Assembly (NCBI RefSeq): GCF_014931565.1
Contig: NZ_CP063353.1
Span: 2,976,001 to 3,040,000, forward strand
DNA from: Clostridium sp. 'deep sea'
GTDB lineage: Bacteria; Bacillota; UBA994; PWPR01
Direction of reading: 5' to 3'
Length of the DNA stretch: 64,000 bases
Shown here: piece by piece, positions 57,615 to 64,000 of the stretch
How the letters are laid out: each line of letters starts with the position of its first letter
How positions within the stretch are numbered: the first letter of the stretch is position 1
Notes under the pieces: model-generated
Told to the model about the DNA's origin: nothing
Seen by the model: only the letters and a program-made list of their open reading frames with translations
The model's database searches: none
Translations under genes and position numbers: made by a program

Positions 57615-57923
57615 ATGCCTAAACAAGTTATTCGTATTCGTTTAAAAGCATTTGATCACACAGTGTTAGATGCATCTGCAACTAAAATTGTTGATACTGC
57701 AACAAGAACTGGTGCTTCGGTTTCTGGTCCAGTACCACTACCGACAGAGAGACACCTATTTACAATCTTAAGATCAACATTTAAGAGTAAAGACAGTCGT
57801 GAGCAGTTTGAAATGCGCACACACAAGAGACTAATAGATATTATCGAGCCTACACCACAAACAGTTGACGCTTTAATGCGCCTTGACTTACCAGCTGGTG
57901 TAGACATTGAGATAAAATTGTAA
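57615..57923 (+). CDS. rpsJ: 30S ribosomal protein S10
   Basis: 102 aa, also NusE in antitermination. Motifs: [36 protein letters not shown] and the C-terminal [11 protein letters not shown]. The ribosome site is CAAGGAGGAG. It opens the S10 gene order. Confidence 0.98.
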   Translation: MPKQVIRIRLKAFDHTVLDASATKIVDTATRTGASVSGPVPLPTERHLFTILRSTFKSKDSREQFEMRTHKRLIDIIEPTPQTVDALMRLDLPAGVDIEIKL

Positions 57924-57948
57924 AGGATAGACGGGAGGTGCCAGTGCA

Positions 57949-58584
57949 ATGAAAAAAGCTATTCTTGGAAAAAAGATAGGCATGACCCAAGTGTTTACTG
58001 AAGATGGCAGCTTAGTTCCAGTAACAGTTATTCAGGCTGGTCCATGTGTTGTCACTCAAGTGAAAACAGTTGAGAATGATGGCTATGACGCCATTCAAGT
58101 AGGTTTCATTGATATGCCAGAACGCAAAACTAACAAACCATTAAAAGGTCATTTTGCAAAAGCTGGAGTTAAGCCTAAGCGTCATCTGACAGAATTTCGA
58201 TTGGATGATATCAAAGGTTACGAAGTTGGTAGCGAAGTGAAAGCTGACATTTTCAGTTCGGGAGATTTTATTGATGTAACAGCTACTTCTAAAGGTAAGG
58301 GTTACCAAGGACCAATTAAGCGTCATGGTTTCTCAAGAGGACCTATGTCACATGGTTCTAAGTACCACCGCGGAGTAGGTTCATTAGGAGCTTCAGCTGG
58401 AATTAGTCATGTTATGAAGGGTAAAAAGATGGCTGGCCGCATGGGCGGAGAGCGTATCACTACTCAAAACTTAACTATCGTTCGTGTTGATATCGATAAA
58501 AACCTTATCTTAGTTAAAGGGGCAGTTCCGGGTCCACGCGGTGCTAAGGTATGCATCCGTAACGCGGTTAAAAGCCTTGTTTAA
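57949..58584 (+). CDS. rplC: 50S ribosomal protein L3
   Basis: 211 aa. It reaches the peptidyl transferase centre. Motifs: [17 protein letters not shown] at the start and the central loop [23 protein letters not shown] ... [14 protein letters not shown]. The ribosome site is GGGAGGTGCC. Intact. Confidence 0.98.
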   Translation: MKKAILGKKIGMTQVFTEDGSLVPVTVIQAGPCVVTQVKTVENDGYDAIQVGFIDMPERKTNKPLKGHFAKAGVKPKRHLTEFRLDDIKGYEVGSEVKADIFSSGDFIDVTATSKGKGYQGPIKRHGFSRGPMSHGSKYHRGVGSLGASAGISHVMKGKKMAGRMGGERITTQNLTIVRVDIDKNLILVKGAVPGPRGAKVCIRNAVKSLV

Positions 58585-58615
58585 CCTGTTGGTGTACAGG
58601 AAGGAGGCGTAGCAA

Positions 58616-59239
58616 ATGCCTGCAGTGGCTTTATACAATACTAAAGGGGACCAAATCGGCAATGTTGATTTAACAGAAGCTGTATTTGGCGCAGAAGTAA
58701 ATCAAAGTTTAATGCATCAAGCTGTTGTTATGTATTTGGCAGCACAGCGTCGTGGCACTGCAAGTGTAAAAACACGCGGTGAAGTAAGGGGAGGCGGCCG
58801 TAAACCTTGGAGACAAAAGGGAACAGGTCGTGCCCGTATCGGTACTATCCGTGCTCCACATTGGACCGGTGGTGGTACTGTATTCGGACCAACTCCACGC
58901 GATTACACTAAGAAGATGAACAAAAAAGCCAGACGTCAAGCAATTCGTTCAGCTTTATCTGCTAAAGTAGCAGCTGGCGAGTTAATCGTTGTAGATGAAC
59001 TACAATTTGATAAGCCAAAAACAAAAGAAATGGTTGGAGTTTTACAAAACATTAAGGCTGGTAAAAAAGTATTAGTGGTAACTCCAATTGGCCATGAGAA
59101 TGTAGTATTATCAGCTCGTAATATTCCTAGTGTTTACACAGCGGCAGCTTCAATGGTGAATGTTTACCAGGTATTAAACTGTGATTCACTAGTTATGACA
59201 AAAGAAGCAGTTCAGAAGGTTGAGGAGGTGTTCGCATAA
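58616..59239 (+). CDS. rplD: 50S ribosomal protein L4
   Basis: 207 aa. The extended loop lining the exit tunnel is seen as [39 protein letters not shown]4 autoregulates the operon in some bacteria; no such leader is proven here. The ribosome site is AAGGAGGCG. The stop overlaps the rplW ATG. Confidence 0.98.
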   Translation: MPAVALYNTKGDQIGNVDLTEAVFGAEVNQSLMHQAVVMYLAAQRRGTASVKTRGEVRGGGRKPWRQKGTGRARIGTIRAPHWTGGGTVFGPTPRDYTKKMNKKARRQAIRSALSAKVAAGELIVVDELQFDKPKTKEMVGVLQNIKAGKKVLVVTPIGHENVVLSARNIPSVYTAAASMVNVYQVLNCDSLVMTKEAVQKVEEVFA

Positions 59240-59526
59240 TGCATGTACGCGACATTATAATTAAACCTATCGTAACTGAGCGCACATCTGAGTTAATGGA
59301 AGAAAACAAATACACATTTCAAGTGGCAAAGAACGCTAATAAAATTCAAATTAAGAATGCAATAGAAGAAGTCTTTGGCGTTAAAGTAGCAAGCGTAAAC
59401 ACAATGAACATGCAAGGTAAGAAAAAGCGCATGGGCGTTCACGTTGGCCGCAGAGCTGACTGGAAAAAAGCAATTGTTACATTAACCCCAGACAGTAAAA
59501 CTATTGAGATTTTTGAAGGCGTATAA
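59239..59526 (+). CDS. rplW: 50S ribosomal protein L23
   Basis: 95 aa at the tunnel exit, docking site for trigger factor and SRP. Motifs: [45 protein letters not shown] and the basic loop [24 protein letters not shown]. It overlaps rplD by one base (TAATG). Confidence 0.97.
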   Translation: MHVRDIIIKPIVTERTSELMEENKYTFQVAKNANKIQIKNAIEEVFGVKVASVNTMNMQGKKKRMGVHVGRRADWKKAIVTLTPDSKTIEIFEGV

Positions 59527-59554
59527 GCCTCTTAGATAAAGGAGGGAAACTACC

Positions 59555-60385
59555 GTGGCACTTAAAAAGTTTAAGCCAACCTCTCCAGGTCGTCGTACTA
59601 TGACGGTTTCAACTTTTGAAGAAATTACACGAACAGCACCGGAGAAGTCTTTAACAGTTACACTAAAGAAGACTGGTGGCAGAAACAATAAAGGTCGTGT
59701 TACAGTACGTCACCGTGGTGGTGGACATAAGCGCCGTTATAGAATAATTGACTTTAAGCGTAGTAAAGACGATATTCCTGCAAGAGTTGCTCATATTGAA
59801 TATGATCCAAATCGTTCAGCTCGAATTGCGTTATTACACTATGTTGATGGAGAAAAGCGATATATTATTGCACCTGTAGGTTTAGAAGTTGGTCAAATGG
59901 TTATGTCTGGCCCTAAAGCAGACATTATACCAGGAAACTCTTTAAAGCTTAAGGATATACCATTAGGTACAGTTGTTCATAACCTAGAGTTAAAGCCTGG
60001 AAAAGGCGGCCAATTAGTAAGATCTGCTGGTTCATCTGCGCAGGTTATGGCTAAAGAAGGAAGTTACGCTCATATTCGTCTTCCAAGTGGCGAAGTTCGC
60101 TTAATTCACTTAGAGTGTAGAGCAACTATTGGTCAGGTTGGTAATGTAGAGCATGAGATAATATCTATTGGTAAAGCTGGACGTAATCGTTGGTTAGGTA
60201 AACGCCCAACAGTACGTGGTAGTGTAATGAACCCAGTAGATCACCCACACGGTGGTGGTGAAGGTCGCGCTCCTATCGGACGTAAATCACCAATGACACC
60301 ATGGGGTAAACCAGCGCTTGGCGCTAAAACACGTAAGCGTAAGCAAAGCGATAAATATATTGTGCGACGTAGGCATGATAAATAA
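59555..60385 (+). CDS. rplB: 50S ribosomal protein L2
   Basis: 276 aa, GTG start after AAAGGAGGG. It binds domain IV of 23S rRNA and is needed for subunit joining. The conserved C-terminal segment [31 protein letters not shown] includes the essential His. Intact. Confidence 0.98.
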   Translation: MALKKFKPTSPGRRTMTVSTFEEITRTAPEKSLTVTLKKTGGRNNKGRVTVRHRGGGHKRRYRIIDFKRSKDDIPARVAHIEYDPNRSARIALLHYVDGEKRYIIAPVGLEVGQMVMSGPKADIIPGNSLKLKDIPLGTVVHNLELKPGKGGQLVRSAGSSAQVMAKEGSYAHIRLPSGEVRLIHLECRATIGQVGNVEHEIISIGKAGRNRWLGKRPTVRGSVMNPVDHPHGGGEGRAPIGRKSPMTPWGKPALGAKTRKRKQSDKYIVRRRHDK

Positions 60386-60415
60386 TTTTGCTTCACAAGG
60401 AAAGGAGGCCACAAG

Positions 60416-60700
60416 GTGAGTCGTTCTACCAAAAAAGGGCCCTTTGTAGATGTTAAATTGCTTAAACGCATTGAAGATATGAATGAAAAGAACGAGAAAA
60501 AGGTACTTAAGACTTGGTCAAGAGCTTCAACAATTTTTCCACAAATGGTTGGACATACAATTGCAGTTCACGATGGTCGTAAACATGTACCTGTATACGT
60601 TACCGAAGATATGGTTGGTCACAAATTAGGTGAATTTGCACCAACTAGAACATACCGCGGCCATGATGATAAAAGCGGCCGTAGCAGTTCGGTAAGATAA
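60416..60700 (+). CDS. rpsS: 30S ribosomal protein S19
   Basis: 94 aa, GTG start after AAAGGAGGCC. Motifs: [62 protein letters not shown]. It lies in the head of the small subunit near S13. Confidence 0.98.
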   Translation: MSRSTKKGPFVDVKLLKRIEDMNEKNEKKVLKTWSRASTIFPQMVGHTIAVHDGRKHVPVYVTEDMVGHKLGEFAPTRTYRGHDDKSGRSSSVR

Positions 60701-60719
60701 ATCAGGGAGGTATAGCAGC

Positions 60720-61055
60720 ATGGAAGCAAAAGCTAAAGCACGTTTCGTGCGCGTTACTCCACGAAAAGCGCGTCAAGTTATCGATGAAATTCGTGGCAAA
60801 GATGTTGCCGAAGCCCTGGCCGTTCTACGCTTTACTCGTCGTAAATCTGCCGACATCATTTATAAAGTGGTTGCCTCTGCAGCATCAAACGCTGAGCACA
60901 ACTTTGAAATGAACAAAGACAGCCTATATATTGCTGAGGCGTTCGTTGATGGTGGTCCGGTATTAAAAAGATTTAAAGCACGAGCTCAAGGACGCGCCTA
61001 TCCGATACTAAAGAGAACCAGCCACATCACAGTGGTAGTTAAAGAGCGTTCATAA
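60720..61055 (+). CDS. rplV: 50S ribosomal protein L22
   Basis: 111 aa. It has [22 protein letters not shown] at the start, the long beta-hairpin that lines the exit tunnel, and [17 protein letters not shown] at the end. The ribosome site is AGGGAGGTA. Confidence 0.98.
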   Translation: MEAKAKARFVRVTPRKARQVIDEIRGKDVAEALAVLRFTRRKSADIIYKVVASAASNAEHNFEMNKDSLYIAEAFVDGGPVLKRFKARAQGRAYPILKRTSHITVVVKERS

Positions 61056-61069
61056 GGAGGGGCAAAAAA

Positions 61070-61702
61070 TTGGGTCAAAAAGTAAATCCAAACGGATTAC
61101 GCATAGGCATTATTCGTGATTGGGATTCTAAATGGTATGCAGAAAAAGACTTTGCTAACTATTTAGTAGAAGATGATAAAATTCGTAAATTTGTTAAGAA
61201 GTCATTTTACGATGCTGGAATTGCAAAAGTAATAATTGAGAGAACAGCTAATATTATTAGACTTTCTCTAAATACAGCTAAGCCAGGAATGATTATTGGT
61301 AAAAATGGTGCAGGAGTAGATGCTCTTCGCGCGCAGTTAACCAAAATGACTGGTAAGCAGATTTTCATAAATGTTGTAGAAATTAAAAAACCAGAAATAG
61401 ATGCCGCTTTAGTAGCAGAGAATATTGCTAGTCAGCTTGAGCGTCGCATTACTTATAGAAGAGCAATGCGTCAAGTTATGACTAGAGCTATGCGTGCTAA
61501 TGCTCAAGGAATTAAGGTTATGATTTCTGGAAGATTAAATGGTGCAGAAATAGCTCGATGTGAGTGGGATCGTATGGGACGTATTCCCCTACAGACCTTA
61601 CGCGCTGATATCGATTACGGTGTGGCTACTGCATATACCACATATGGTCAACTTGGTATCAAAGTGTGGATTTATAAAGGTGAGGTTTTACCTCGTAAAT
61701 AA
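61070..61702 (+). CDS. rpsC: 30S ribosomal protein S3
   Basis: 210 aa with a TTG start, fixed by AAGGAGGGG and by the universal [24 protein letters not shown] beginning. The KH domain carries [10 protein letters not shown] (G-x-x-G loop). The C-terminal domain is [29 protein letters not shown]. It helps form the mRNA entry channel. Confidence 0.98.
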   Translation: MGQKVNPNGLRIGIIRDWDSKWYAEKDFANYLVEDDKIRKFVKKSFYDAGIAKVIIERTANIIRLSLNTAKPGMIIGKNGAGVDALRAQLTKMTGKQIFINVVEIKKPEIDAALVAENIASQLERRITYRRAMRQVMTRAMRANAQGIKVMISGRLNGAEIARCEWDRMGRIPLQTLRADIDYGVATAYTTYGQLGIKVWIYKGEVLPRK

Positions 61703-61735
61703 AAGACCGTAGCTTCAAAAAAGGAGGTCGCCATT

Positions 61736-62161
61736 ATGTTAATGCCAAAACGCGTAAAGTATCGCCGACATCACCGCGGCCGCATGAAAGGCAAAGCCAA
61801 AGGCGGAACCACTGTTGCACATGGTGAATATGGTTTACAAGCTCAAGAGCCTGGTTGGATTACCAGTCGTCAAATAGAGGCAGCTCGTGTAGCTTTAACT
61901 AGATCCATAAAACGTGGTGGTCAAGTGTGGATAAATATATTCCCTCATAAACCTGTTACAGCTAAACCTGCTGAAACTCGTATGGGTAGTGGTAAGGGTG
62001 CTCCAGAGTACTGGGTAGCTGTTGTTAAGCCAAACAGAGTTATGTTTGAGCTAAGCGGAGTTCCTGAGGAGATAGCTCGCGAAGCGATTAGATTGGCATC
62101 TCATAAGTTGCCAATAAAGTGTAAGTTTGTTAAACGTGAAGAACTGGGTGGTGAAGAATAA
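61736..62161 (+). CDS. rplP: 50S ribosomal protein L16
   Basis: 141 aa. Start [19 protein letters not shown] after AAAGGAGGTC. It contacts the A-site tRNA region; [16 protein letters not shown] and [10 protein letters not shown] are family motifs. The stop overlaps rpmC (TAATG). Confidence 0.98.
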   Translation: MLMPKRVKYRRHHRGRMKGKAKGGTTVAHGEYGLQAQEPGWITSRQIEAARVALTRSIKRGGQVWINIFPHKPVTAKPAETRMGSGKGAPEYWVAVVKPNRVMFELSGVPEEIAREAIRLASHKLPIKCKFVKREELGGEE

Positions 62162-62361
62162 TGCGAGTAAATGAAATTCGCGTATTAAGTGATCAAGACC
62201 TAGGAAAGAAACTTGATGATTTAAAAGAGGAATTGTTCAATTTACGGTTTCGTTCAGCCGTTGGGCAATTAGAAAACCCAATGCGCATTCGCACAGTGAG
62301 AAAGTCTATTGCTCGTATTAAAACTGTTATGCGCGAGCGTGAACTGGGAATCAACCAGTAG
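62161..62361 (+). CDS. rpmC: 50S ribosomal protein L29
   Basis: 66 aa, two-helix protein near the exit tunnel. Motif [37 protein letters not shown]. It is translationally coupled to rplP. Confidence 0.97.
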   Translation: MRVNEIRVLSDQDLGKKLDDLKEELFNLRFRSAVGQLENPMRIRTVRKSIARIKTVMRERELGINQ

Positions 62362-62383
62362 TTGAAGGGAGGCCGACCCGATA

Positions 62384-62638
62384 ATGGAAAGAAATAATCG
62401 TAAGGTGCGACAGGGAGTTGTATTAAGCGATAAGATGGATAAAACCGTTGTTGTCAATGTTGAACGGATTACCCGTCATCCTTTGTACGGCAAGAAAATG
62501 AAGCGTAGTAAGAAGTATCATGCTCATGATGTTGAGAATGTTTGTCGTCAAGGTGATATAGTTGAAATAATGGAAACACGACCATTGAGTAAAACTAAGC
62601 GTTGGCGTGTTGTCCGCATTGTTAAAAAAGCCGAGTAG
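62384..62638 (+). CDS. rpsQ: 30S ribosomal protein S17
   Basis: 84 aa OB-fold primary binder of 16S rRNA. Motifs: [59 protein letters not shown]. The ribosome site is AAGGGAGGCC. Confidence 0.98.
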   Translation: MERNNRKVRQGVVLSDKMDKTVVVNVERITRHPLYGKKMKRSKKYHAHDVENVCRQGDIVEIMETRPLSKTKRWRVVRIVKKAE

Positions 62639-62658
62639 GTTGAAGGGAGGAACACGCT

Positions 62659-63027
62659 GTGATTCAAAGCGAAAGCAGACTGCGTGTTGCAGATAACTCC
62701 GGAGCTAAAGAAGTATTATGTATTCGTGTACTTGGAGGCTCTAAACGTCGGTACGCAAGCATCGGTGATATTATTGTCGCTACCGTTAAGGAAGCAACAC
62801 CCGGCGGAGTTGTTAAGAAAGGTGAAGTAGTTAAGGCGGTTGTAGTCCGTACTAAGTACGGTGTTAGTCGAACAGACGGAAGTCTAATTAGATTTGACGA
62901 TAACGCAGTCGTTATTCTTGACGACAATCATAACCCACGTGGCACACGTATATTTGGGCCTGTGGCACGTGAAATTCGAGAAAAGAATTTCATGAAAATT
63001 GTTTCACTCGCCCCCGAAGTATTTTAA
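62659..63027 (+). CDS. rplN: 50S ribosomal protein L14
   Basis: 122 aa, GTG start after AAGGGAGGAA. Motifs: [70 protein letters not shown]. It sits at the subunit interface. Confidence 0.98.
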   Translation: MIQSESRLRVADNSGAKEVLCIRVLGGSKRRYASIGDIIVATVKEATPGGVVKKGEVVKAVVVRTKYGVSRTDGSLIRFDDNAVVILDDNHNPRGTRIFGPVAREIREKNFMKIVSLAPEVF

Positions 63028-63045
63028 TTGCTAGGAGGGAAAGCG

Positions 63046-63375
63046 ATGAGTCAGAAAAAACTTCATGTCAAAAAAGATGATAAAGTTCTTATTTTGGCAG
63101 GCAAAGATAAGGGCAAATCTGGTAAAGTGTTAAAAGCTATGCCAGCAGAGAACCGTGTTATTGTTGAAAGTGCCAGCAGAGAACCGTGTTATTGTTGACC
63201 AGGTAAAATGGGTCAAGATAGTGGAATTATTGAAAGAGAAGCTCCACTAAATGTATCAAACGTTATGCTTGTTTGCCCTAGCTGCAAAGAAGCTAGTCGC
63301 ACAGGCATGAAAATCCTAGAAGATGGTGCCAAAGTACGTTACTGCAAAAAATGCGGTCAAACGATTGATAAGTAG
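63046..63375 (+). pseudogene. rplX: 50S ribosomal protein L24 gene with in-frame stop (templated local replacement)
   Basis: Read straight through, this is a normal-length L24 (109 codons plus stop). The N-terminal KOW part is [36 protein letters not shown] and the C-terminal part GIIEREAPLNVSNVMLVCPSCKEASRTGMKILEDGAKVRYCKKCGQTID. At codons 42-51 the expected basic segment (typically GVN.VKRHTK) is replaced by SASREPCYC and a TGA at 63196. The replacement is the second copy of a 28-base direct repeat (63140-63167 and 63171-63198, offset 31). The downstream frame is unchanged because exactly 30 bases were swapped. The C-terminal Cys pairs are intact. Either a real inactivating event or a sequencing/assembly artefact; since L24 is nearly always kept, I favour an artefact. 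Confidence 0.9.
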
Positions 63376-63400
63376 TAAATGACGGAAAGGAGGATCATCC

Positions 63401-63940
63401 GTGTCTAGGCTAAAAGAAAAATATATTTCTGAAGTTAAACCAGCAATGCAAGAGAAGTTTAACTACGACAATGTTATGGAAATTCCTAAGATTGAAAAGA
63501 TTTCTGTAAATATGGGTGTAGGTAGAGCTGTTGAAGACAAAAAGTTAATTGACTATGCTGTTGCAGATTTAGCAACAATCACTGGTCAAAAACCTGTTGT
63601 TAACAATGCAAGACGATCTGTATCAAACTTTAAGCTTCGTGCTGGTATGCCAATTGGATGTAAAGTTACACTTCGCGGTAAGCGAATGTATGACTTTTTA
63701 GATAAACTAATTAGTATTAACTTACCACGTGTAAGAGATTTTCGTGGTATTTCTCCTGAGGCCTTTGATGGTCGAGGAAACTATACTCTTGGTGTAAAAG
63801 AGCAACTCATATTCCCAGAAATCCGTTACGATCAAGTACAACATGTACAAGGTATGAATATTACAATCGTAACTACAGCGAAATCTGATGAGGAAGCTCA
63901 TGAGTTGTTAACCTTAATGGGTATGCCGTTTAAGAGATAA
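63401..63940 (+). CDS. rplE: 50S ribosomal protein L5
   Basis: 179 aa, GTG start after AAAGGAGGATC. It binds 5S rRNA and contacts the P-site tRNA. Motifs: [53 protein letters not shown] and [30 protein letters not shown]. It is intact, directly after the damaged rplX. Confidence 0.98.
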   Translation: MSRLKEKYISEVKPAMQEKFNYDNVMEIPKIEKISVNMGVGRAVEDKKLIDYAVADLATITGQKPVVNNARRSVSNFKLRAGMPIGCKVTLRGKRMYDFLDKLISINLPRVRDFRGISPEAFDGRGNYTLGVKEQLIFPEIRYDQVQHVQGMNITIVTTAKSDEEAHELLTLMGMPFKR

Positions 63941-63952
63941 GGGGGTAGACTC

Positions 63953-64000
63953 GTGGCTAAGAAATCAATGATCGCCAAGCAAAAGCGTAAGCAAAAATTC
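63953..64000 (+). CDS. rpsN: 30S ribosomal protein S14, zinc type (3' end outside the window)
   Basis: GTG start after AAGGGGGTAG. The first 16 residues, MAKKSMIAKQKRKQKF, match the short zinc-binding S14 (rpsZ form) that follows rplE. The rest is beyond the window. Confidence 0.9.
   Translation, partial: MAKKSMIAKQKRKQKF

Noticed and set aside
63196-63198. UGA recoding as an amino acid in rplX
   Set aside because: Other genes in the window (fusA, lipoprotein 3) end at TGA, Trp is encoded by TGG, and the stop lies inside a clearly duplicated segment.

Overview
The window is AT-rich DNA from a low-GC Gram-positive bacterium, most likely a Clostridia-type Firmicute. It carries ctsR-mcsA-mcsB-clpC, the radA - PIN/TRAM - ispD - ispF - thyX - rlmB - sigH order, the rpmG-secE-nusG-rplKA-rplJL-rpoBC block, and the str and S10/spc ribosomal clusters, with consensus Shine-Dalgarno sites and sigma-A-type promoters. 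The genus cannot be fixed from the sequence alone.

Layout. (1) 1-12.8 kb: a tandem array of four very large paralogous lipoproteins (about 880-916 aa; the first is cut by the window edge). Between and after them sit three very short genes for 26-29 aa peptides that share an N-terminal M-(T/K)-F-(L/I)-K start and a cysteine pair, most clearly C-x-W-K-x-K-C-P-L-F. None of this resembles a family I can name, and it is the best candidate for an undescribed system. (2) 12.8-18 kb: repeat-rich DNA, then the CtsR-controlled protein quality-control operon. (3) 18-25.2 kb: an RpiR-type regulator and an oligopeptide ABC importer whose two ATPases are fused in one chain. (4) 25.3-31.8 kb: radA, a small Cys-rich gene on the minus strand, a PIN/TRAM membrane protein, ispD, an ispF-mrnC fusion, thyX and rlmB. 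disA, gltX, cysE and cysS, often found here, are absent. (5) 31.8-35.3 kb: an accessory island of tandem repeats, a two-gene pair (a membrane protein with a zinc-ribbon-like tail, and a protein with a HEPN-like R-N-x3-H motif) and a mosaic of hairpin repeats. (6) 35.3-49.7 kb: sigH, tRNA Tyr-Gly-Thr, tuf copy 1 and the rpmG-to-rpoC block. (7) 49.7-53.2 kb: a second accessory insertion with a WYL regulator, a GyrI-like protein and four 206-bp tandem repeats. The L7Ae-like gene usual before rpsL is missing. (8) 53.2-64 kb: rpsL-rpsG-fusA-tuf copy 2, then rpsJ through rplE and the start of rpsN. rplX carries an in-frame stop inside a locally duplicated segment.

The intergenic DNA holds a dispersed family of structured repeats. 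Their main stem is GGGGTCTGGCCTC paired with GAGGCCTGACCCC, next to a small hairpin whose arms differ between copies but stay complementary. Copies occur singly next to essential operons and in two tandem arrays. I see no transposase or CRISPR in the window.
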